Source: Leptospira sp. 96542
Lineage (GTDB): Bacteria > Spirochaetota > Leptospiria > Leptospirales > Leptospiraceae
Length of the DNA: 22,829 nt
Reading direction: 5' to 3'
Assembly (NCBI GenBank): GCA_029310945.1
Contig: JARJFC010000051.1
Coordinates: 1 to 22,829 of the forward strand
Shown: positions 16,836 through 22,829 of the stretch, piece by piece
How positions within the stretch are numbered: the first letter of the stretch is position 1
Layout of the letters: each line of letters opens with the position of its first letter
Notes under the pieces: model-generated
Told to the model about the DNA's origin: nothing
Database searches by the model: none
Seen by the model: only the letters and a program-made list of their open reading frames with translations
Program-made: the position numbers and the translations under genes

Positions 16836-17504
16836 TTAGTTGACATTTAAAATTCCTTGGGCACTGGTAGAATAAGATAAGCCACTATTCCCACCATTGC
16901 CATCCAAATCGCAGTAGGTTGCCGAGGCCACACCTGTTACTTCAACTCTGCCCGCAAACATATAAGTTCCAGGTGTGCTAGGTGCTGTTATGAGTGACAT
17001 AAATTCTGGATTTGATTGGCATAAACATTGGTCATTCCAGACTGCGGAGAAAAAAGTCCAAAGTTGTGGATGTGTGATCGGATTTGTATTGTTTGGTCCA
17101 TAACCGACACTCACTGTAACCCTTGGATCATTATAAGAGAGGCTCGTAACCCCCGTTTGGTAAACCTGAATAAAAATATAATCTGGCGGATTTGCAACCG
17201 CATTAGCACTTAAAGTTAAAGTACTTGGGTATTGGATAACACAATAATCCACCAAAGGAAGATCTGTAGGCGATTTGTTTGCCTCAACACTCAACTCACT
17301 TTCACCACCTCCGTGAATTGCAGATAACCTAAAGTAGTAGATTGTTCCATTGGTCAAATCTGGGACAGTGATCGGAGATGAAGTTGCAGTAACTGCACTC
17401 GCAGATTTTGTAACACCAGAGTGAGTCGCATAGTAAAGTTTATAACTAGTTGCTCCTGCGATTGCCGTAAATGCCACTGCCATCAAACGTTGGTTCTGTG
17501 CCAT
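16836..17504 (-). pseudogene. detached fibronectin type III C-terminal part of the modular lipoprotein
   Basis: This frame encodes a recognisable Fn3 domain: VAFTAIAGATSYKLYYATHS, then TVPDLTNGTIYYFRLSAIHGGGESELS. A beta-rich C-terminal domain follows (PSTLTLSANAVANPPDYIFIQVYQTG in part). It has no Shine-Dalgarno, no signal peptide, and a stop codon directly before its first ATG. The Fn3 domain also lacks its first strand. The frame overlaps the 3' end of the upstream lipoprotein gene by 59 nt in a +1 relation. It is best read as the original C-terminus of that protein, separated by an indel. Independent translation is unlikely unless coupled or reached by frameshifting. Confidence 0.7.
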
Positions 17505-19320
17505 TCAATGTGTAGATGATTTTATCACATCCACTTCCTCCTGAATCGGAGCAGCTGAGTTGGAGTTGGGTTCCCGTGGTAAAAGGCCCTGAACCAGAAG
17601 GTGAGGCAAGAGTTACAAGATGCGGAGTCGAGTCTTTGGTTGTAGTGAAGGTGGTGGATCCAAAATTGCCAATCAAGTTTTCCACGCAGATCCGGACTGT
17701 GTTTTGTCCTTCTACAAAATGGGAATTCGCAATTGTGGAAGTGGTGTCTGTCGCCGCTTGGACAGAACCAGAAACATTCGAATCATTGCCAGAGTTTGAA
17801 AGAGCCGTTCCTGTGGAACAATTGGACCCTCCCATTCGTATACGATAAGTCCCCGCTCGGGAACTCCTCCAACTGAGAGTGGCATGGGAAGCAGCACCCA
17901 CTGTTATTGAATGGGAATTCACAGTGATGGTTGCCACTTGTGTATCCACAGTGTAATTTTGGGAACTAACACTTGCAACATTGCCAGCTTTATCTCGGGC
18001 AATGAACTTTGTGTAGGTGGTAACTCCATCGGTCATAGGAATGGCCGCAGAATAGAGTTGCCCACTTGTCACAGTTCCATTGGAGGCGTTGATGGTAGGA
18101 TTGTTTGGGTTTGATCCAGCCTGCACAGCGTAAACGATCTCTGCGCAACCGGATCCCCCAACATCAGAACAAGAGAGGGATACGGATGTAGCAACCCCAT
18201 AATTTCCCGCACCAGGGTTTGGTATCACGGTTGGGCTTGTGTCGTCACGCACGAGAGAAAAATTAACAAAACCAGTCAGTCCATTGGATGCTGTATGGCA
18301 AATGCGGTAGGTTTTTGTTCCTTCTCCCGTAAAATGGTTATGGGAGCGAACAAATATTTGGTCAACATTCGCATTGGCAGAACCTGAAGTTATGATGGTG
18401 CCTGCTTCGCAAGAACTTCCTTCACGGATGGTAAATGTGCCTGAACGATCGGTGCGCCATGTGGCAGTAGAACTTTGAATAGCATTTGCATTGGAGCTAA
18501 TGGCAGTAGCTGATTGGCTTAACAAACTGAGAGCCGGAATTTGGGTATCTATCGTATAATCAATGCTAATTGGCATGGAAATGTTTCCTGCTAAGTCTCT
18601 ACAGATGGCAGTGAGAGTATGTTCTCCTTCATTCGAGAGGGGAACATCTTTTGAAGACTGTACAACCACTTCACCTTGTTTGGGTTGGAAACTCGGTACA
18701 CTGGCATCGAGAGTGTAAACGATGGCGCCAGGAGCTAAATTGTCGGTACAAGTAAGGGTTGTGGTTTGCGATGTGGAAAAGGTTCCGGTTCCAAGGGAAC
18801 TTGTAATGGTCGGGAGAGTTGTGTCAGCGAGAATGGCAACGATAACTGTGTCATTGGGTGTACCATCCCCATCGGTATCAAAACCCAATAAATTTCCATT
18901 TTCATCCACAATGGCCACCACGGGGTTTCCTGTTCCCCCAGGGCCTGTAGTGAGAAATGCAGGCGGTTTGGGATTGATATAGTAGTCAGAAACCCCATCC
19001 CCATTCACGTCCACCGCATCGGGGATTCCATCCCCATTGGTATCGATTAGAACAATATTAGGAATTCCATTGCCTGTTAGGTCGATTCCATCCGAAATCC
19101 CGTCACCATCTACATCCACGAGGGTCGCCTCAGTTACACCGTCGCCATTGAGGTCTACACCCGTCCCAGGAGTCAAACCAGGAACATTGGGAGTGCCACT
19201 CGCCAAACCAAGAAATAGTGCAAGTATGCTGATTCCGTCTGTAGTTTTGGCCGTTGGTAAAAACATACATTGGGTGAGTATGGTAGAAATTAAGAATATT
19301 CGAATGGTAATTTTTAGCAT
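17446..19320 (-). CDS. modular surface lipoprotein with Ca2+-binding and Ig-like repeats, truncated by frameshift
   Basis: A 624-aa lipoprotein: MLKITIRIFLISTILTQC gives a lipobox at Cys18, and AGGAAG lies before ATG 19320. Residues about 56-155 hold six thrombospondin-type-3/EF-loop Ca2+ repeats (DLNGDGVTE, DVDGDGISD, DTNGDGIPD, DVNGDGVSD, DTDGDGTPN and one degenerate). Alternating modules follow: A, a chitobiase-C/Ig-like fold marked by LSCSDxGGSGC and ...ARDKAGN; and B, marked by RSSRAGTYRIR/WRTDRSGTFTIR, a CS/CE pair, and RICxxxxxG. The order is A-B-A-B-A'. The last A module stops after about 45 residues at TFDGSGIYGN and runs into a stop four codons later. The missing C-terminus continues out of frame at 16836-17504. 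Likely surface-exposed; partner unknown. Confidence 0.82.
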   Translation of the reverse strand: MLKITIRIFLISTILTQCMFLPTAKTTDGISILALFLGLASGTPNVPGLTPGTGVDLNGDGVTEATLVDVDGDGISDGIDLTGNGIPNIVLIDTNGDGIPDAVDVNGDGVSDYYINPKPPAFLTTGPGGTGNPVVAIVDENGNLLGFDTDGDGTPNDTVIVAILADTTLPTITSSLGTGTFSTSQTTTLTCTDNLAPGAIVYTLDASVPSFQPKQGEVVVQSSKDVPLSNEGEHTLTAICRDLAGNISMPISIDYTIDTQIPALSLLSQSATAISSNANAIQSSTATWRTDRSGTFTIREGSSCEAGTIITSGSANANVDQIFVRSHNHFTGEGTKTYRICHTASNGLTGFVNFSLVRDDTSPTVIPNPGAGNYGVATSVSLSCSDVGGSGCAEIVYAVQAGSNPNNPTINASNGTVTSGQLYSAAIPMTDGVTTYTKFIARDKAGNVASVSSQNYTVDTQVATITVNSHSITVGAASHATLSWRSSRAGTYRIRMGGSNCSTGTALSNSGNDSNVSGSVQAATDTTSTIANSHFVEGQNTVRICVENLIGNFGSTTFTTTKDSTPHLVTLASPSGSGPFTTGTQLQLSCSDSGGSGCDKIIYTLNGTEPTFDGSGIYGNRRSN

Positions 19321-19728
19321 CGGTCTTCCTGTTAGATGGGGGTGTATCTGATTGGAATCTGCGATTTTTGGTGTTTTTCACAAATCAAATTTTAAGCTCT
19401 CCCAAAAAAAATTTCCAAATAACGTTCAGAACGTTCAAAAAAGAGCAAAATAACGTTAAAAACGGTGACTGTGGGTCAGTTATTTTTTTGATTTAGGGAT
19501 TTTGCCAGGGTCAATTTGAAGTTTTGCGAGTAGAAGATGTGATAGTCGTAACAAGAAGGGTTTGGAATGTTCTGACCTGCAATCCAAGAGATCTATCATT
19601 TTGAATCATTTAGACGGCGATTTTTTGTAAGGAAATGAGTTTGAGTGGGTATGAGAAACTGCAAGAAATTCGGAGTGGTTTTGGTGGGGAACTTGAAATT
19701 AAGCGAAATTTATTTTCATACGATCCAA
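19321..19728. other. intergenic region with AACGTT boxes, no confident gene
   Basis: Two minus-strand lipoprotein genes flank this 408-nt gap. The part nearest the large lipoprotein gene must hold its promoter and contains three AACGTT palindromes (19421-19426, 19430-19435, 19452-19457). The rest holds no convincing gene. A 57-codon plus-strand frame beginning at ATG 19636 overlaps the 3' end of the neighbouring lipoprotein gene antisense, and its purine-rich stretch touches the ATG. I judge it to be noise. Confidence 0.5.
19421..19457. promoter_or_regulatory. three AACGTT palindromes upstream of the modular lipoprotein gene
   Basis: Two boxes sit 9 bp apart within an AACGTTCAG/AACGTTCAA direct repeat, and a third lies 22 bp further on. 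They are 100-137 bp upstream of the lipoprotein start (minus strand), a normal place for an activator or repressor. No known regulator consensus is matched with confidence. Confidence 0.35.
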
Positions 19729-20526
19729 TTAAGACCCGTTACATGGAGATTCACAAATATAAGTTATGGTTCTTGGTGCCAAACTTTTGCCTGTATTTGA
19801 TTTAATACCAGATCCAAATCTGTAGGTATTGGTTCCAATTGAAAAACTCGATGAGTTGTAAATTGACAAAATGTGACTATTTAATGTTGAATTAGAGCCT
19901 TGCAATGTTATTGAGGGGGAGGTTATGACATTTGCATCCAAAAAGGTTTGTAAATCGGAAGGAGTTTCCAAAGGCTCAGAAAAAATGATTGTTACATTTG
20001 TTGGCCAAGACGATAAATTTTCATTATCATGGGGTGTTGTTAAAACTATATCAAAATATTCGGGTGTAAATCCACTACTGTAAAACTCCAAATTGATCAA
20101 ATTTGGACCAGGGATTGATTTCTCGATTACTGACACCACTCCATCGATTGGAATCAACAATTTGAATGTGAAAATTTCCGTTCCAGATTGTTCGACTCGG
20201 AAGGAAGTTTCTCCCGTTGTAAGGATCAAATAAAATCGACCACCTTCATCTAAATTCACTCTGTCATCTAAATCGGTGCTTGTGTTTGTCCGATTGACTA
20301 TGTTAAGCGTTCCGCCCGAAATTGCAGTACCGTTAGAATCAACAACTTGCCCAGTTAATTTAACTTTCCCAGGGGAACCAAGCCCGACCGCTGCACCTAA
20401 GAGAAGTGCCGAACTATCCTCCTCCTCTTCCACAGGGTTGACAATTCCCTGTACAAAGGGATTGAAATAACAAGCTTGGAAAAAACCAAAAAACACAAGA
20501 AGGTAGATATTTGTAAAAAGACGCAT
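19729..20526 (-). CDS. CYFNPFVQGIVNP-type lipoprotein (paralog 1)
   Basis: A 265-aa lipoprotein from ATG 20526, chosen because GGAG lies 6 nt upstream; ATG 20529 is also possible, and the frame extends to a TTG that forms part of the Shine-Dalgarno itself. The signal ends FGFFQAC. The mature protein opens CYFNPFVQGIVNPVEEEED, then a small flexible Gly/Ala segment. A carboxypeptidase-regulatory-like beta domain follows (KVKLTGQVVDSNGTAISGGTLNI... GGRFYLILTTGE). The C-terminal domain resembles bacterial Ig-like SbsA-type domains (TPHDNENLSSWPTNVTIIFSEPL starts it; SGIKSNTGKSLAP ends it). Function unknown; surface or periplasmic binding is plausible. The next gene upstream is its paralog. Confidence 0.83.
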   Translation of the reverse strand: MRLFTNIYLLVFFGFFQACYFNPFVQGIVNPVEEEEDSSALLLGAAVGLGSPGKVKLTGQVVDSNGTAISGGTLNIVNRTNTSTDLDDRVNLDEGGRFYLILTTGETSFRVEQSGTEIFTFKLLIPIDGVVSVIEKSIPGPNLINLEFYSSGFTPEYFDIVLTTPHDNENLSSWPTNVTIIFSEPLETPSDLQTFLDANVITSPSITLQGSNSTLNSHILSIYNSSSFSIGTNTYRFGSGIKSNTGKSLAPRTITYICESPCNGS

Positions 20527-20618
20527 CATGGACTCCAACCAAACAATCCTATTCGGATTTTAAAATTTTAGAAACAATTTTTTTCCAAAATCTTGGTTTG
20601 GTCTTGGTTCACTCAATC

Positions 20619-21467
20619 TTAGCTTTCTGGGCTATATGTAAACTTGATTGTAGTGGTTTTAAGGACTTTGCCAGTTTCTGAACGAATCCCAGGCGAGAGT
20701 GTGATGGTGTATTCAACATCAGGCTGAAAGGATTCGGTATCCCAATAGATTGAAACATCTTTTGGGGGGGCACCTTGTTCTGAATTAAAATAAACCGAAT
20801 CGATTATTATCGTTGGGGAAATAGAGATATTCCCACTCGCCCAAAACAATTGTTCGTTAGGTGGTAAATCCAAAAGTGATGCGGGTAAATTTTCAGAAAA
20901 TGTCAAATTGAGTGATTCTGGGACAAAGGGAACCATGGAACCATGGTTTGGATACGAACTCATCAAATCAAAATAAAGTATGCTGTTTTCTGGGTTTTGT
21001 ACTTCGAGCCCTGAAATGGTGTAATCAGCCTCTGACACAAGGTCGGCGACATTTATGGAATTCGTTTCAATTTCCAAGCGAAATCTTAGAACTTCGGGTC
21101 CTCCTAGAAATTGGGATACACTGAGTTCTGTGCTGCCAACAGTGGTCATTATGTAAAACCTTCCGCCAGTGTCTGTGGTTGTTGAAAGCGGCAAATTATC
21201 TAATTCAAAACTCCGCGAGGTGACAGTCACTGTATGGGAAATTGCAGGCATTCCCATATAATCTAAAATTTGGCCTGTGGCAACCACAACTTGCGATCCA
21301 CTAGAAAATGCACCCGCCGCACCCACAATCCCTAAGGCCATTGCACTTGCTGTGTCGTCTTTCTCTTCCACAGGGTTGACAATGCCCTGCACAAAAGGAT
21401 TGAAATAACAATTTCCGAATAAACTAATAAAGCCAATGAACAGTATTTGTAAAAAGATTCGTTTCAT
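20619..21467 (-). CDS. CYFNPFVQGIVNP-type lipoprotein (paralog 2)
   Basis: A 282-aa lipoprotein with AAGGAG 7 nt before ATG 21467. The signal is MKRIFLQILFIGFISLFGNC (Cys20), followed by CYFNPFVQGIVNPVEEKDD, nearly identical to the downstream paralog. The architecture is the same: a small Ala/Gly stretch, a carboxypeptidase-regulatory-like domain (VVVATGQILDYMGMPAISHTV, then GGRFYIMTTVGS), and a C-terminal SbsA-like Ig domain (SYPNHGSMVPFVPESLNLTF, then LSPGIRSETGKVLK). Outside the N-terminus and these motifs the two proteins are quite diverged, so the tandem duplication is old. The 92-nt gap between them allows co-transcription. Function unknown. Confidence 0.84.
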   Translation of the reverse strand: MKRIFLQILFIGFISLFGNCYFNPFVQGIVNPVEEKDDTASAMALGIVGAAGAFSSGSQVVVATGQILDYMGMPAISHTVTVTSRSFELDNLPLSTTTDTGGRFYIMTTVGSTELSVSQFLGGPEVLRFRLEIETNSINVADLVSEADYTISGLEVQNPENSILYFDLMSSYPNHGSMVPFVPESLNLTFSENLPASLLDLPPNEQLFWASGNISISPTIIIDSVYFNSEQGAPPKDVSIYWDTESFQPDVEYTITLSPGIRSETGKVLKTTTIKFTYSPES

Positions 21468-21516
21468 TTTTTTACTCCTTGGTATTAAAAATTAAAATCG
21501 CTAAATTTCTAATTTT

Positions 21517-22275
21517 TTATTTTTTCAGGTGTTCTAAATCTTTATCGATTTGCTCAAGTTCGTATTTTTCTTCCGCTTTTTTTAGTTCTTCATCTGTATT
21601 GATGGCCGAAGGAGAGTTTTGTTTTGTTCCCTCGCAAACTTCCACCTGGATAGTTTTTCGTGTGACCGTCGTAAAGAAGGCACCCAAAACGGAAATTACG
21701 ATGTCTAGGTTGGTTGCCGTTTGTCTGATACGGACAGTGCGGTTGTCTTTGGGAAGTAGTTCTGGCCATTTTGGCTCATTAAAAGGAAAGGTTCCGAACA
21801 AATAAAAATATTGTGAGTATTGTTGGAATGCCTGGCAATTTGCTTCCAAACTAGCCACTTGGATCGAGTTTTGCTTTGAGCCACCTAACAAAAATGTATC
21901 GCGGAAACTGGTGGTTGCTAATTGATTTTGTACCACTGGTTTTGAATTTTCCTCTTTTTCTAATTCTTTTTCTTTGCGGAGGAGTTCTTCTTTTTTTTCT
22001 GCGAGGATTTTTGCTTTTTCTTTATCGCGTTTTTCTTCTTCTTCTTTTCGGATTTTTGCTTCGTCTGCTTCGGCAATGTCTTTATAAATTACTTTGAGGA
22101 CAGATTTTTTAGGAATGACGACATGGCCGCCCTTTTCGGTATTCATTTCAACATTATCAACATTTTGATTAGTGATTGTGCCCTTTACCGATTTTCCATT
22201 TTTGAGAAGAATGGTGTGTACAGCAAATGCCGGGCTGACCAAAATAAAAAAACAAATTGCATAGATAATTCGCAT
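21517..22275 (-). CDS. exported coiled-coil protein with a Bor/TRL-like C-terminal domain
   Basis: A 252-aa protein in three parts. It begins with a cleavable signal (MRIIYAICFFILVSPAFA-VH) and a small beta domain (ILLKNGKSVKGTITNQNVDN, then GGHVVIPKKSVLKVIYKDI) like SH3/LSm-type modules found in leptospiral exported proteins. A highly charged Glu/Lys coiled coil runs through about residues 70-112. The C-terminal domain has RDTFLLGGSKQNSIQVASLEA, a Cys, RIRQTATNLDIVISVLGAFF and a second Cys in VEVCEG; this pattern resembles Bor/TRL-like proteins, an inference. A short acidic helical tail ends it. Only a weak AGGG precedes ATG 22275. It is divergent from the permease gene with a 101-nt shared promoter region. 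Function unknown; periplasmic or outer-membrane associated. Confidence 0.78.
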   Translation of the reverse strand: MRIIYAICFFILVSPAFAVHTILLKNGKSVKGTITNQNVDNVEMNTEKGGHVVIPKKSVLKVIYKDIAEADEAKIRKEEEEKRDKEKAKILAEKKEELLRKEKELEKEENSKPVVQNQLATTSFRDTFLLGGSKQNSIQVASLEANCQAFQQYSQYFYLFGTFPFNEPKWPELLPKDNRTVRIRQTATNLDIVISVLGAFFTTVTRKTIQVEVCEGTKQNSPSAINTDEELKKAEEKYELEQIDKDLEHLKK

Positions 22276-22376
22276 AACAAAGACCCTGAAATATGAGTAT
22301 ATCCCCTAGTTTAATTGTTTTGAATATAATGGCAATTCCGTTTTTAGATTTTGCGGTAACAAAATAGGAAGTTTTC

Positions 22377-22829
22377 ATGAAAGAAGATCAAAAATTACAT
22401 AAAGTATTGCATTCTGTTCATTTATGGGGCATTGCCGTTGGGCTCGTCATATCTGGTGATTATTTCGGTTGGAATTTTGGCTGGTCCAAGGCAAGTTTTT
22501 GGGAATTCAGCGTTGCAGTTGCCATCATTGCCATATTTTATGTGTTGTTTGCACTTTGTTTTACTGAACTTGCAGCCAGTATCCCCCAATCTGGTGGTCC
22601 TTCCGCCTATGCAAAAAAAGCTCTCGGTCATCACTTTGGCCTTCTTACTGGGTATTTGGTTCTCGTCGAATTTTTGTTAGCACCTCCCGCAATCGCACTC
22701 GCATTGGGAGGATATTTACATTTTTTATTTCCCGTTTTGCCTGAGTTTGGTGCTGCGCTTTCTATGTTTTTGTTGCTACTCATTGCGAATCTAACGGGCA
22801 TCAAACAAACGGCTCGGTTTGAATTGTTT
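22377..22829 (+). CDS. ethanolamine permease-like APC transporter (5' part, cut by window end)
   Basis: The first 151 codons of an amino acid-polyamine-organocation transporter; the frame is still open at the window edge. The N-terminus LHSVHLWGIAVGLVISGDYF is characteristic of the ethanolamine permease branch, with the G-x-V-I-S-G substrate/Na-site loop of the APC fold in helix 1. Helices 2 and 3 follow with FTELAASIPQSGGPSAYAKKALG, then the LVEFLLAPPAIALALGGYL segment also typical of that branch. AGGAAG lies 7 nt before ATG 22377. Ethanolamine uptake would supply carbon and nitrogen; whether ethanolamine ammonia-lyase genes follow cannot be seen here. Confidence 0.85.
   Translation, partial: MKEDQKLHKVLHSVHLWGIAVGLVISGDYFGWNFGWSKASFWEFSVAVAIIAIFYVLFALCFTELAASIPQSGGPSAYAKKALGHHFGLLTGYLVLVEFLLAPPAIALALGGYLHFLFPVLPEFGAALSMFLLLLIANLTGIKQTARFELF

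Noticed and set aside
19636..19809. A 57-codon plus-strand frame starting MSLSGYEKL with AAGGAA before the ATG.
   Set aside because: The purine run touches the ATG with no spacing, the frame runs antisense into the end of a real lipoprotein gene, and the peptide has no recognisable feature.
1..22829. CRISPR arrays, tRNA or rRNA genes, transposases, prophage or anti-phage defence genes.
   Set aside because: No regularly spaced repeats, cloverleaf sequences, rRNA stretches or matching protein motifs were seen in either strand.

Overview
The window looks like chromosome from a Leptospira species, most likely an environmental or saprophytic lineage. The reasons are low-to-medium GC content, many short-signal lipoproteins with relaxed lipoboxes, a tandem lipoprotein pair sharing the post-cysteine motif CYFNPFVQGIVNPVEE, and long lipoproteins built from Ca2+-binding and Ig-like modules. 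This assignment is inferred from style and families, not from a database match.

Layout. 1-5015: an unrecognised lipoprotein and glycogen synthase (glgA) on the minus strand, with ATP-dependent PEP carboxykinase (pckA) divergent on the plus strand and followed by a strong intrinsic terminator. 5168-7278: a perfect inverted repeat, a small lipoprotein, a DUF1761-type membrane protein and an AraC-family regulator, all minus. 7500-9221: a TetR regulator divergent from an aldo/keto reductase, with two GGAAYM-n-TGTTCC operators 21 bp apart in the shared promoter. 9269-9403: a GC-rich, hairpin-rich element with imperfect terminal inverted repeats. 9472-14844: a second TetR regulator and a four-gene, translationally coupled catabolic operon: class A flavoprotein hydroxylase, type I extradiol dioxygenase, FAH-family hydrolase and SDR. 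14854-16744: a convergent pair encoding a SnoaL-like exported protein and an exported metallo-beta-lactamase-fold hydrolase. 16836-21467: surface or secreted lipoproteins, including a large modular one broken by a frameshift/deletion and two tandem paralogs. 21517-22829: a coiled-coil exported protein divergent from the 5' part of an ethanolamine-permease-like APC transporter, cut by the window end.

How the genes work together. The most interesting part is the 9.4-16.8 kb block. The hydroxylase would make a catechol, the extradiol dioxygenase (complete His/His/Glu ligand set and catalytic His/His/Tyr) would open the ring, and the FAH-family enzyme would hydrolyse or isomerise the ring-cleavage product. 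The SDR may act on substrate side chain or product. The usual lower meta-pathway genes (hydratase, aldolase, acylating aldehyde dehydrogenase) are absent here. A 16-bp near-palindrome, TTGAGnGATCnCTCAA, lies before the TetR gene and recurs before the hydroxylase gene. A related TTGAGAG inverted repeat lies at the start of the metallo-hydrolase gene. This suggests one TetR regulon covering both strands of the cluster. The substrate is unknown.
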